DNA from: Auanema rhodensis
Taxonomy: Eukaryota; Nematoda; Chromadorea; Rhabditida; Rhabditidae
Direction of reading: 5' to 3'
DNA: 64,000 bases
Assembly: GCA_964057225.1 (NCBI GenBank)
Contig: OZ059894.1
Span: 7,450,131-7,514,130 of the forward strand
In this document: one piece after another, positions 33,501 through 42,675 of the stretch
Position numbering within the stretch: the first letter of the stretch is position 1
Layout of the letters: each line of letters begins with the position of its first letter
Program-made: the position numbers and the translations under genes
Notes under the pieces: generated by a model
Database searches by the model: none
Told to the model about the DNA's origin: nothing
What the model saw: only the letters and a program-made list of their open reading frames with translations

Positions 33501-36500
33501 TATTCAATTATTGACTGGGTTTCAGCACATCCCGAGAAGTTTTATTTCTTCTTAAGAAGTCCCGTATCTGATAAATCCATACAACGTTTCCTTCAAACAT
33601 ACGAAATACACGACCCTGAGGAAGCAATACTTTATTTTCTTGCGCAAAAGGAACTGGCAGCAACCACTCGCGGCGCTATACGGTATTTAACCTCACAACA
33701 ATTATTAGAACAGATAGGTGACAGATTAACAGCACACGAATTTGACGAAAAACTGCTAGAAAAAGACGGATCCTACCGTGAAAGAGCCGAAAGCATAGCG
33801 ATGGAGTTAGCTTATACACCGGTAATATTTGAAAACAATCTGTCGGTACCATCAAGGCAAGAGGTTTTAAAATCCTTTGTGAACATGCCGCCGATCCGAC
33901 CAACTCTAACAACTGACAATGCTGATGAGCGTATAGTACTTAGAAACACTCTTTACTTATACCATAACTTGATGACATTGCGAGTAATAAGGCCAAATAA
34001 AACAGCAGCAGCCGTAGATGATGAAAAGTTCCGACAATTAACAATCAATGTGCCAGATACCAACAAATTATATCGAGATAAAGATTCTAACTACGGTATA
34101 TCGATAGGGCCCCACCCTCGCATTCAAAACCCAAGCGCAGATACACGCCAGCTACTTATAAAAACATTTTTACCACTGTTAGAGGATATTGAAACACCGC
34201 CTTATCTGACTAGAAGACTGTCATTAACGACAACAACGGACAAACCCGCTTCACTAGTTCAGGAGACAACTAAAAGCCATACGACTCGGATTCCGACGAC
34301 AACCACAGTTGAGACGACAACAGCCGCGATAACTACGACTCTCTCGCCAACAACATTAGCAACAGTCACTGACACGGCGTCACGAATCTTAAGGAAACAA
34401 AGAACATCATCTCCACCCGTAGAAACCAGAGAAATTCAGGCTCAGGCAACGTATACAGCGTCAAAAGTGAACAACGAAATACAATTCAACCTCAACGTAT
34501 CTCGCAGAATAGCTCAAGATCATCTACAATATACAACAACACTCATACAAGAAGAGCTACAGAAACATTTCATGGAATCTTATGAATCCATATGTGAGAT
34601 TCAAAATAGATACCTCGAGCTATGGCGTTCTATTTTACACATAGAACCTACAATAGCAATGAGGACTATTTTAGGAAGAGAGGATATTGCAGCCCGTTTC
34701 GTAGGCAGCGATATAGTTCATGTTCATATATGCCTACCTCTTCAACCTAAAGCTGTTTATCATAATCATAAGATCAATGATACATGCTATTTGGAAACAC
34801 CAGTAATAACAGAAGATGAGAGATTATATTTTGCTGCTCCAGGATCAAGAGACTTATTAACACATGGAAAAGAGATAGATTGCGAACATGTACCCACAGA
34901 TGTATACTATCAAAATGGAGAATGGATAAATATAAATGGATCGGTTGAAGTAAAACCAATATCACTCTTTGATAAAGCGCAATACCACCAATTAACACCT
35001 TTAAAGTTCACAGGCGCTAACTTATACACCAATTTATCATTGAGAGTTTACTCAATGTCAACAGCTATTGCATATGGAGCAAGTTTAGCATCCATACGAC
35101 AGAACCATGTTTTACATACTATTCACAACGATCCAAAAATTACGTCCGCCTTTAATCTTTTGAAAAAGGGCAGTGACTATATCTCTAAAGCAGCTGAGTT
35201 CACAACTTCCGCCTGGACTAGCGTAAAGCAATTTCTAATAGGATCAATTGAGAGAACACTCATCTTCATAGGATCAATGGTTACGATTGCCGCAGTATTA
35301 ATAATTCTTTTCGTTGTTGCTAAATTTTGGTTCTTCAGAGCCACTCCACTAACCGTAATGCATGTCCACGAAATAGATAATGAGCCCCCAAGCTATGAAG
35401 AAACATTGGAACTTGTAAGCCGCCCAGACCAACAGATGCCAGATAACATCATGAAGCAATACTATCCTGCTTTAGTAACATTTATTCCAATCGCAATACC
35501 ATTTGTTGCTTCTATTGTATCAGCGGAAACAAAGTTACCATTAATATATATATCAGTTGAAGATAAACTGATTTTAGCTTTATGGGATTCAGGCTCATCA
35601 GTGTCATATGTTAGGCTCTCCACCCTCAAATATCTGAACATGGCCGAAAATGTCAAGAAGAGACATTTAGTAGCGATGGCAGCCAACAAGTCCACTTTCA
35701 CATTTTATGGAAAGATAAATCTTGTAATTGAAATTGCCGGTTACGAGATCGAACACACCTTTTTGGTCTCAAACGATCATGACTGTCCTGCTCCCGCTTT
35801 AATTGGACTAGATTTCATGAAAGCGCTTGACAGCGAAAACATCGACGTCAGCCTTAAACCATCCAAGAAGAGGTTGGAGATTGGAAACAATGCCATCCCA
35901 TTAATAGGAAACGAATCTATTAAGCATACGGAGATAACTGTGAATATCATTAATTTAAGAACAAAAACATTAAAGCCTGATGAAGAGGCACCTATCCCAA
36001 TAAAGACAGATAAACCACTAGAATCTAACGAAGTGGTTGTCTTAGGGGATAGTGGAAGCGCATTAAAATCATTATATCCAACTGCGTTTCGTGATACCAG
36101 TGGAGTATATGTTATGTTCCGTAACAATACCGATGAAACAATAGCTATGGAAGCTAATTCAGTCATCGGACAGGCAATAATTGGAGAAATTCCGGCTTGT
36201 GAACCCTTTAAGCATAAGCCAATTCTACCATATGTTCCGCCAGAGGCCGATTGGGAGAGTAAACTACCATATTTTCCAAGAGACTTCATAAAAGATCTTG
36301 ATCTAGAGAATGCTGATCTCACGAAAGAAGAAAAACATGAGCTTACAAAAATAATTGAAAGCCATCGTGAGGCATTTCTTAACGAGGACAGGAAAATAGG
36401 CTTATTTAAAGGTCCTATAGAGCATACCATACCATTGAGAACAGATATGGATATGCCAAAGCCGAGAATAACACGTATTCCCTTAGGAAAACAGGAAGAA

Positions 36501-39209
36501 ATTGAAAAACAAGTCAAAGAAATGCTTGAGCAAGGCATAATAGAGCCTTCTACATCTCTATTTAATAGCCCTGTAGTACTAGTTAAGAAGAAAGATGACA
36601 CGTATAGGTTTGTGACAGATTTTCGAGCTTTAAATAATGTCACACGCAAGCAAACTTATGTCATTCCAAGCATTTCTGACATAGTTGATTTGGCAGCAGG
36701 CGCCCAATTTTTCTCAAACTTCGATTTAGTGTCAGGATTTTTTCAAATATCCTTGAGAAAATCAGATCGACCACTAACAGCATTTACGACCACATCCGGC
36801 ACATACCAGTACAAACGGATGCCGATGGGCCTTTGTGGAGCCCCTCATACCTTTCAAACAGCAGTAAGGTATTTGCAAAGTAAATGTTCTTGTAAACTAT
36901 TTGTTTATTTGGACGATCTATTAGTTATATCTGATACAAGAGAACAACATCTCAAAGATATCGATGATTTACTGCAAGCAGTAGAAGAATTGGGAATGAA
37001 GATAAAGCTTAAGAAATGCGCTTTTGCTCAACCAGAAGTGAAATTTCTAGGACTTATTGTAGGACGTCAAGGTATAAAACCTGACCCTCAAAAAGTCGCC
37101 GCCATACAAGATTATCCGGCACCAAAGAATGCAACAGGTGTACGAGCATTCTTGGGAATGGTTGGATTCTTTCGCAAATTCATGAAAGATTTTGCACGTA
37201 TCGCAAGCCCTTTATACGATCTGACAAAGGCAGATACTGAATTCAAATGGGAAAACAAACATCAAGAAGCTTTAGACCTCCTTAAAAGAAGTTTAATACA
37301 GGCACCCGTTTTAAGCCCACCTAAATCGGACCGCTTGTTTATAGTTGAAAGCGACGGTAGTAACATCGCCATAGGTGCTGTATTATTACAACCGGAAGAT
37401 CCAAAACAACCTCTGAAAAATCTACACCCTATCGCATTTGCAAGCAGAAAACTAGTTAAAGCCGAACGTAACTACGCACCAATCGAGATAGAAGCATTAG
37501 GCCTTGTATATGCATTAAATCAATTCCGTACATACATTCTTGGAACTCATACTATATGTATTACGGACCATCGACCTCTTACCAGCTTAATGACACGCAG
37601 AGACTTATTTGGTCGTCTTGCGAAGTTCCAGCTGGTCATCCAAGAATATGATATTGAAATAAAATATCGCGCAGGCCAATTAAATAAAGTATGCGATGCT
37701 CTATCTCGATATATAGGTGAAGAAGCTAACGATGCTAAGCCGGAAACAAAGAAGAAGAAAATGGAAGAAATTCACATTAACGCCATAAATACACCAACAA
37801 TAAAGGAAATTCAACTAAGCACCCCTTGGATTAAACGGACGATAGCGGAGATTGAATATAGAGCACAAAAGAACATGACAGCTAATGACAGATATTGTGT
37901 CATAAATGACTTGCTCTATACAAAACCAACAGACAAAAAGCCACAACCCGCTATCGTAATACCACAAGAACACCCCATAATTGAGGAAATAATCAAAGTT
38001 TTTCATGAGGATCCTACAATTGCAGCACATCAAGGAATTATTAAAACAAAAGAAGCAATTCTAAGAAGATTCTATTGGACAAATATGCAGAACGACATTA
38101 CTATATTCATCAAGAACTGCATTAAATGTGCTCAAAGAAAAAAAGATCCACATTCCATGACGGTACAACCAATAGGTCATTTTGAGATACCAAGCAAGCC
38201 ATTTGAACGAGTCCACATGGACGTAATGGGACCATTTCCCCCTTCAAAAAGAAACTGTACCTACGTCATTACCATGCAAGACGCATTTACAAAATGGTCA
38301 ACAACAATTGCTGTACCACAAATAACAACGGAAATCACAATTGATCGATTTCTAAGACATTTCGTTTACATTTTTGGACCACCCCATCGCTTGATCACCG
38401 ATAGAGGTTCAAACTTTGTATCTAAAAAGTTCGAAGAAATGTGTACTAAACTTGGAATCAAACATGAACCAACACTACCACACCAAAAGAACTCAAATGG
38501 ACAAGTGGAAAGACTTCACCGAACCCTCGAAGAAGGATTAACCCACTACTTAAAAGAGGACCTTAGTGACTGGGATACTGTATTACCAAAAATCACTTTT
38601 GCTATTAACAATATTCAGCACGCGACTACAGGGATTGCGCCATACATTGCATTATTCGGTAAAGAATGCAGAATGTCAATGGACGCTGAATTACCAGAAA
38701 CGATCACCAAAATTCAAGAAATTTCTGAAGAATTACTCCAAAGAAGACCAGATATGGACAAGAGAGACGAAATAATAAAGAACCGCATAGCTAAAAATCA
38801 AGAAAATGCGAAAAAGAAGAAAGATAGAACGCAAAGAGCACACCATAGAGACATTCAACCGGGCGACATGGTGATGACGACTATAAAATCACACCAAATC
38901 GGCCAAAAGCTTCGGAAAAGCTATGATGGACCATGCGAAGTCATCAACGTAGAAGGATCAAAAGTTCAAATCAGAAATTCATCAGGAAAACTACAAGATA
39001 TCCACAAAGATAACTTGAAAATCTTCTCTCCTGCTTCACAAAACATCTCTTACAACACTCGCGCAAGGTTTCGAGAAAGTCAAGCAGAAGAAGATAGCGA
39101 CATCGAAATAATAGAAGTGATCAACAGGAACAACAAGGATAGCATAGATACAGAGCCAGAAGATGAAAATGAAGACGAAATATGGCTTCCGAGGAATGAA
39201 GAAGAATAA
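30504..39209 (+). CDS. Element 1 Gag-Env-Pol polyprotein (2901 codons)
   Basis: Order in residues: a Met-free Ser/Thr/Lys-rich N-terminal extension (1-333); Gag capsid of the retrotransposon type from about 355 (CPIYDGSR); an Asn/Arg/Gly-rich nucleocapsid-like tail without CCHC knuckles (about 540-650); Env (653-1631); a Pro-containing hydrophobic segment (1653-1674); aspartic protease (DSG at 1695-1697); RT with YLDD at 2135-2138; RNase H (D2284); integrase with H2501, H2509, C2539, C2542 and catalytic D2573, D2633, E2669 (D-35-E spacing). All are intact. A basic module follows the integrase core, and the C-terminus is acidic. The listed start is a GTG. The frame has no ATG before residue 334 (31503), so translation starts there, on a spliced upstream exon, or at a non-AUG codon. 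A single frame implies Gag and Pol in equal amounts unless splicing or early termination intervenes. Confidence 0.9.
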   Translation: MARRYSSAVPALYPSESSDDIAVASRTRSRTRLLSVQIEEPEQEVKPKVEKTFIPREGTYSPPDNTEEDPDFYIQDYNIQTSASTPKVHSFKSNKKIQKIQKPKQITSNTSPATPHLNLSTLSVNTDNDLASSFELTLTPQAFSTPIENSQLNKTSSLTIRKSPLSVITDKLDSKKLDSKKINKRKTNTPRRRSTSNNPVEPNQEITEVLPLSLTTDKFKSKKSLTARLIKVLNLSPGEVTTEQVDNSLHVSSNPTLNKSDSAIPSSSVSIHSTPQATSRIIKLPGKRFSSAAPTISYPTSGNSKKGGKNLTARSSGSKGITSSRTYPEDIPTMTETPRLPGAGKSTIAHALSSPYCPIYDGSRNFRDFVAKFNTFSNALGLVMPERLTILPLLLKNDRAEEAYLELPDKVRTAGPWVTLIEELTSKLCPEYNQDPALITLQNSTQGDLSIDGFAQTLRNLSLNAFSNSDTHKDHILRSTFLRGLKNTIRPGVIRAKPKTFAEAVDSARWEESIANQVADPQALLVNAIERTFPPRRNNGGRGMARGYQSFNNKNYQNYNNYNNYHPNFQNNQNYHKFSKNQKGWNFQNPFARNRNFGDRGRNYQNQNQNGYQRSHNASQNQEMSNNRQRNNSTFRGNNNNRGRGRGSRVNNLTLISPLTLAVALSVILSLVTTAEAYQLCTKATGGALLRPPSLRKCLLPPIKHILRTKVHLYTRNQTAHEWDAWRCSKEIHKMCIRDLLFLRDTNTTIARIEKIPAAECRLAVRDRRWNWSELKKIDSITYATDEPSFSPGRSFNNELCEEKARLVIERGVMTRMPDETIISNLILNTEGCLAHHGECASDTSIIIWEKQPYEYRCNYIDMSEYDVIIGDGIILLPTTQSALVIDQKEIPKQISSCFKQPIFHTTTGNYILLPQYPNDTNIHVLIEREYKKLPAKRDKRAIAECTVELNKEWIQKQEDFETLILNICPYPFLRPVMSNPGIYQIIPLIKARRAVNPSYSIIDWVSAHPEKFYFFLRSPVSDKSIQRFLQTYEIHDPEEAILYFLAQKELAATTRGAIRYLTSQQLLEQIGDRLTAHEFDEKLLEKDGSYRERAESIAMELAYTPVIFENNLSVPSRQEVLKSFVNMPPIRPTLTTDNADERIVLRNTLYLYHNLMTLRVIRPNKTAAAVDDEKFRQLTINVPDTNKLYRDKDSNYGISIGPHPRIQNPSADTRQLLIKTFLPLLEDIETPPYLTRRLSLTTTTDKPASLVQETTKSHTTRIPTTTTVETTTAAITTTLSPTTLATVTDTASRILRKQRTSSPPVETREIQAQATYTASKVNNEIQFNLNVSRRIAQDHLQYTTTLIQEELQKHFMESYESICEIQNRYLELWRSILHIEPTIAMRTILGREDIAARFVGSDIVHVHICLPLQPKAVYHNHKINDTCYLETPVITEDERLYFAAPGSRDLLTHGKEIDCEHVPTDVYYQNGEWININGSVEVKPISLFDKAQYHQLTPLKFTGANLYTNLSLRVYSMSTAIAYGASLASIRQNHVLHTIHNDPKITSAFNLLKKGSDYISKAAEFTTSAWTSVKQFLIGSIERTLIFIGSMVTIAAVLIILFVVAKFWFFRATPLTVMHVHEIDNEPPSYEETLELVSRPDQQMPDNIMKQYYPALVTFIPIAIPFVASIVSAETKLPLIYISVEDKLILALWDSGSSVSYVRLSTLKYLNMAENVKKRHLVAMAANKSTFTFYGKINLVIEIAGYEIEHTFLVSNDHDCPAPALIGLDFMKALDSENIDVSLKPSKKRLEIGNNAIPLIGNESIKHTEITVNIINLRTKTLKPDEEAPIPIKTDKPLESNEVVVLGDSGSALKSLYPTAFRDTSGVYVMFRNNTDETIAMEANSVIGQAIIGEIPACEPFKHKPILPYVPPEADWESKLPYFPRDFIKDLDLENADLTKEEKHELTKIIESHREAFLNEDRKIGLFKGPIEHTIPLRTDMDMPKPRITRIPLGKQEEIEKQVKEMLEQGIIEPSTSLFNSPVVLVKKKDDTYRFVTDFRALNNVTRKQTYVIPSISDIVDLAAGAQFFSNFDLVSGFFQISLRKSDRPLTAFTTTSGTYQYKRMPMGLCGAPHTFQTAVRYLQSKCSCKLFVYLDDLLVISDTREQHLKDIDDLLQAVEELGMKIKLKKCAFAQPEVKFLGLIVGRQGIKPDPQKVAAIQDYPAPKNATGVRAFLGMVGFFRKFMKDFARIASPLYDLTKADTEFKWENKHQEALDLLKRSLIQAPVLSPPKSDRLFIVESDGSNIAIGAVLLQPEDPKQPLKNLHPIAFASRKLVKAERNYAPIEIEALGLVYALNQFRTYILGTHTICITDHRPLTSLMTRRDLFGRLAKFQLVIQEYDIEIKYRAGQLNKVCDALSRYIGEEANDAKPETKKKKMEEIHINAINTPTIKEIQLSTPWIKRTIAEIEYRAQKNMTANDRYCVINDLLYTKPTDKKPQPAIVIPQEHPIIEEIIKVFHEDPTIAAHQGIIKTKEAILRRFYWTNMQNDITIFIKNCIKCAQRKKDPHSMTVQPIGHFEIPSKPFERVHMDVMGPFPPSKRNCTYVITMQDAFTKWSTTIAVPQITTEITIDRFLRHFVYIFGPPHRLITDRGSNFVSKKFEEMCTKLGIKHEPTLPHQKNSNGQVERLHRTLEEGLTHYLKEDLSDWDTVLPKITFAINNIQHATTGIAPYIALFGKECRMSMDAELPETITKIQEISEELLQRRPDMDKRDEIIKNRIAKNQENAKKKKDRTQRAHHRDIQPGDMVMTTIKSHQIGQKLRKSYDGPCEVINVEGSKVQIRNSSGKLQDIHKDNLKIFSPASQNISYNTRARFRESQAEEDSDIEIIEVINRNNKDSIDTEPEDENEDEIWLPRNEEE
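30867..31156 (+). promoter_or_regulatory. Three palindromic paired GATA sites inside the gag frame
   Basis: Copies at 30867-30886, 30996-31015 and 31137-31156 have the form TTATCAGT-N4-ACTGATAA (the third has one mismatch, TTATCACT). Each codes for a repeated peptide (LS-x-x-TD, then K in two of the three copies). ACTGATAA is the extended GATA-factor site known from nematode intestinal promoters. They could be an internal enhancer, RNA hairpins for packaging, or just a coding repeat. Confidence 0.45.
32460..35396 (+). other. Envelope-like region of element 1 (within the polyprotein)
   Basis: Residues 653-677 form a hydrophobic signal peptide ending in A-E-A, predicted to be cut before Y678. 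The surface-like part 678-941 (264 residues) is Cys-rich with N-glycosylation sequons and ends in the furin-type site RDKR (938-941). The second part runs to a membrane helix at about 1586-1606 and includes a Thr-rich mucin-like stretch (1242-1291). A cytoplasmic tail follows with PPSY at 1628-1631, a PPxY motif that recruits NEDD4-type ligases in retroviral budding. I cannot assign the glycoprotein to a fusion class from sequence alone. Confidence 0.8.
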
Positions 39210-39913
39210 CAACAAGATAATGCTACGTTATTTAAATTATTGTAACAAAATAACGATGAATTAAAAAAAAAAAAAAAAATTAATGCTAAATAACATTCAA
39301 AATAAAAATAGCATTTAATAGAGATTGAGAAAGGAAAAATAAGGCAAATTCTAAACGAGGAGATGTTATGACTAATGGTTCCAAGTTACCGTAATCCTAT
39401 GCGGACTAGAGGACATTTTGACAACCATCCGAGCTCCATGTGCCTCTCCAAATAAGATGAGATGAACACTGGTAGGCGTATCAACCACAATTTCATCTTA
39501 AGTGGTAGTCTCCATTAGTAATCAAGGATTCACTCTGGGAGACATATGGAGACACATTATTAAATCATAATCTCGGTTCAATTTAGAAATGAGTACTTCT
39601 TGAGACCATTAGTCAAAATAATAACATATTCCCATTCATTACTAGCCCCTTTATTCTACAATCTCTATTAGGAAATGCTTGAATATTAAGATAATTAATT
39701 TATGAAATTAATAATATTCTAATTCATCGTCCCTTCATATTATATTGAACCCTTCTTATAAATTATTGTAATTTTGTTTGTATACTAACTAAAACTCTAT
39801 CATACTATAGTTATTGTGAAGCTAAAACAATTGAACTCTAAAACTCAGTTACATATAAGCCCAAATTTTTGTTTAAAATATCGCGAGGTCGCGACAATCT
39901 TTGAAAAAGGGCA
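39210..39913. other. 3' untranslated region of element 1
   Basis: AT-rich with an A17 run at 39263-39279 and no supported gene. A purine tract GAAAAAGGG lies at 39903-39911, two bases before the 3' LTR, and is the likely plus-strand primer. Confidence 0.65.
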
Positions 39914-40279
39914 CGTTCCATTCGGAGACTCTATATATGTAACTGCAGGGTTAGAGCCAGACCGACTAGAGGAATGAGGAATGGCACCGCCTTCCCTCAT
40001 GCCCCTATTCGGGAGTTCGCCCCTTTGCAAGCCCATGGACGGTTTGCATCTAACTTAGTTAATCTTATATATTAGTCTTTGTCTTGTAAATGTAGTTTAC
40101 TTTATCCTTGTGTTAATGTATTGTAATGATATTGTATTGTGTATAATAAACCTATATATTTCCTTATCTTATGTAATCCTTATGCTCTGTTTCCATACCG
40201 CTACACTTATGGAATACTATACGCGTAGTTGAGCAGACTACAATGGTCTGTTCAATATACGTAGGAGCATAATGGAACG
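39914..40279 (+). repeat. 3' LTR of element 1
   Basis: 366 bp, read as identical to the 5' LTR; polyadenylation signal at 40145-40150. Confidence 0.93.
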
Positions 40280-40283
40280 TCGG
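40280..40283. other. Target site duplication TCGG, right copy (element 1)
   Basis: Matches 28205-28208. The next tRNA gene starts 57 bp further on. Confidence 0.92.
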
Positions 40284-40339
40284 ATGCATCAGGAATAGAC
40301 GGCGGATCTCTTGTGAGATGATATTCTGGAAGTTAATGT

Positions 40340-40411
40340 GGCCGAATGGTCTAGGGGTATGATTCTCGCTTTGGGTGCGAGAGGTCCCGGGTTCAAATCC
40401 CGGTTCGGCCC
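40340..40411 (+). tRNA. tRNA-Pro(UGG)
   Basis: Consensus copy; AAAATTTT trailer. Starts 60 bp after element 1. Confidence 0.95.
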
Positions 40412-40591
40412 AAAATTTTGCTTTCTTTTGTTTCAGAAACAGTTTTGATAAAGCTTTCAGTTTCGGAACTTCTCTCAAATCCTTTCATTGGATATATTCT
40501 GGTAAAAAGGTCTAGGCTTATGGTTACTTTTTTTGGATGCATAAGGGATAGACGGCGTTCTCTTGTGAGATGTTATTCTGGGAGATAATGT

Positions 40592-40663
40592 GGCCGAATG
40601 GTCTAGGGGTATGATTCTCGCTTTGGGTGCGAGAGGTCCCGGGTTCAAATCCCGGTTCGGCCC
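40592..40663 (+). tRNA. tRNA-Pro(UGG)
   Basis: Consensus copy; AAAATTTT trailer. Confidence 0.95.
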
Positions 40664-40844
40664 AAAATTTTGCTTTCTTTTGTTTCAGAAACAGTTTTGA
40701 TAAAGCTTTCAGTTTCGGAACTTCTCTCAAATCCTTTCATTGGATATATTCTGGTAAAAAGGTCTAGGCTTATGGTTACGTTGTTTGGATGCATCAGGAA
40801 TAGACGGCGGATCTCTTGTGAGATCATATTCTAGGAGATAATGT

Positions 40845-40916
40845 GGCCGAATGGTCTAGGGGTATGATTCTCGCTTTGGGTGCGAGAGGTCCCGGGTTCA
40901 AATCCCGGTTCGGCCC
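40845..40916 (+). tRNA. tRNA-Pro(UGG)
   Basis: Consensus copy; AAACTTTT trailer. Confidence 0.95.
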
Positions 40917-41096
40917 AAACTTTTGCTTTCTTTTGTTTCAGAAACAGTTTTGATAAAGCTTTCAGTTTCGGAACATCTCTCAAATCCTTTCTTTGGATAA
41001 TTTCCGGTAAAAAGGTCTAGGCTTATGGTTACTTTGTTTGGATGCATAAGGGATAGACGGCGTTCTCTTGTGAGATGTTATTCTGGGAGAAAATGT

Positions 41097-41168
41097 GGCC
41101 GAATGGTCTAGGGGTATGATTCTCGCTTTGGGTGCGAGAGGTCCCGGGTTCAAATCCCGGTTCGGCCC
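41097..41168 (+). tRNA. tRNA-Pro(UGG)
   Basis: Consensus copy; AAAATTTT trailer. Confidence 0.95.
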
Positions 41169-41349
41169 AAAATTTTGCTTTCTTTTGTTTCAGAAACAGT
41201 TTTGATAAAGCTTTCAGTTTCGGAACTTCTCTCAAATCCTTTCATTGGATATATTCTGGTAAAAAGGTCTAGGCTTATGGTTACGTTGTTTGGATGCATC
41301 AGGAATAGACGGCGGATCTCTTGTGAGATCATATTCTAGGAGATAATGT

Positions 41350-41421
41350 GGCCGAATGGTCTAGGGGTATGATTCTCGCTTTGGGTGCGAGAGGTCCCGG
41401 GTTCAAATCCCGGTTCGGCCC
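41350..41421 (+). tRNA. tRNA-Pro(UGG)
   Basis: Consensus copy; AAAATTTT trailer. Confidence 0.95.
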
Positions 41422-41601
41422 AAAATTTTGCTTTCTTTTGTTTCAGAAACAGTTTTGATAAAGCTTTCAGTTTCGGAACTTCTCTCAAATCCTTTCATTG
41501 GATATATTCTGGTAAAAAGGTCTAGGCTTATGGTTACTTTGTTTGGATGCATAAGGGATAGACGGCGTTCTCTTGTGAGATGTTATTCTGGGAGATAATG
41601 T

Positions 41602-41673
41602 GGCCGAATGGTCTAGGGGTATGATTCTCGCTTTGGGTGCGAGAGGTCCCGGGTTCAAATCCCGGTTCGGCCC
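41602..41673 (+). tRNA. tRNA-Pro(UGG)
   Basis: Consensus copy; AAAATTTT trailer. Confidence 0.95.
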
Positions 41674-42098
41674 AAAATTTTGCTTTCTTTTGTTTCAGAA
41701 ACAGTTTTGATAAAGCTTTCAGTTTCGGAACTTCTCTCAAATCCTTTCATTGGATAAATTCTGGTAAAAAGGTCTAGGCTTATGGTTACTTTGTTTGGAT
41801 GCATCAGGAATAGACGGCGGATCTCTTGTGAGATGATATACTTTGAGATAATGTCGATTGGACATTGTTTCTTGGATATATTGTGATAAAAAGCTCCAAG
41901 CTTATGATTACCGTGTTTGGATGCATCAGGAATAGACGGCAGATCTCTTGTGAGATCATATTCTAGGAGATAATGTCGATTGGACATTGTTTCTTGGATA
42001 TATTGTGATAAAAAGGTCCAAGCTTACGATTACGTTGTTTGGATGCATAAGGGATAGACGGCGGATCTCTTGTGAGATGATATTCTAGGAGATAATGT

Positions 42099-42170
42099 TG
42101 TCGAATGGTCTAGGGGTATGATTCTCGCTTTGGGTGCGAGAGGTCCCGGGTTCAAATTCCGGTTCGGCTC
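42099..42170 (+). pseudogene. tRNA-Pro(UGG) copy, most degenerate in the window
   Basis: Duplicate of 26515 that shares T1 and T3 and adds C to T in the T stem (gene nt 60) and C to T at gene nt 71, opposite base 1. The acceptor end no longer pairs and the B box is changed. Confidence 0.8.
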
Positions 42171-42350
42171 AAAATTTTGCTTTCTTTTGTTTCAGAAACA
42201 GTTTTGATAAAGCTTTCAGTTTCGGAACTTCTCTCAAATCCTTTCATTGGATATATTCTGGTAAAAAAGTCTAGGCTTATGGTTACTTTGTTTGGATGCA
42301 TAAGGAATAGACGGCGTTCTCTTGTGAGATGATATTCTAGGAGATAATGT

Positions 42351-42422
42351 GGCCGAATGGTCTAGGGGTATGATTCTCGCTTTGGGTGCGAGAGGTCCCG
42401 GGTTCAAATCCCGGTTCGGCCC
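42351..42422 (+). tRNA. tRNA-Pro(UGG)
   Basis: Consensus copy; AAAATTTT trailer. Confidence 0.95.
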
Positions 42423-42603
42423 AAAATTTTGCTTTCTTTTGTTTCAGAAACAGTTTTGATAAAGCTTTCAGTTTCGGAACTTCTCTCAAATCCTTTCTTT
42501 GGATAATTTCCGGTAAAAAGGTATAGGCTTATGGTTACGTTGTTTGGATGCATCAGGAATAGACGGCGGATCTCTTGTGAGATGATATTCTAGGAGATAA
42601 TGT

Positions 42604-42675
42604 GGCCGAATGGTCTAGGGGTATGATTCTCGCTTTGGGTGCGAGAGGTCCCGGGTTCAAATCCCGGTTCGGCCC
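42604..42675 (+). tRNA. tRNA-Pro(UGG)
   Basis: Consensus copy; AAAATTTT trailer. Confidence 0.95.

Larger units (their letters stand above)
28209..40279 (+). mobile_element. Element 1: complete LTR retrotransposon with Gag-Env-Pol polyprotein
   Basis: A 12,071-bp element with two 366-bp LTRs that I read as identical, a 4-bp TCGG target duplication, a primer-binding site directly after the 5' LTR, a purine tract before the 3' LTR, and one open frame of 2901 codons. The pol order (protease, RT, RNase H, integrase) and RT motifs are those of Ty3/gypsy elements (Metaviridae). Unusually, an envelope-like glycoprotein lies between Gag and protease. A probable spliced antisense gene lies in the leader. 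Identical LTRs and intact catalytic residues indicate a recent insertion. Confidence 0.96.

Noticed and set aside
32535..35258. Assignment of the Env-like region to a named viral glycoprotein class
   Set aside because: No diagnostic fusion peptide or fold can be read from sequence alone; needs structure prediction.
35777..36649. A 290-codon minus-strand frame opposite pol of element 1
   Set aside because: It is the reverse of the conserved protease-RT coding region, whose sense frame carries all known motifs.
28209..40279. An infectious endogenous retrovirus
   Set aside because: Env-like and budding motifs are suggestive, but enveloped particle formation is unproven; described as a retrotransposon with an envelope-like region.
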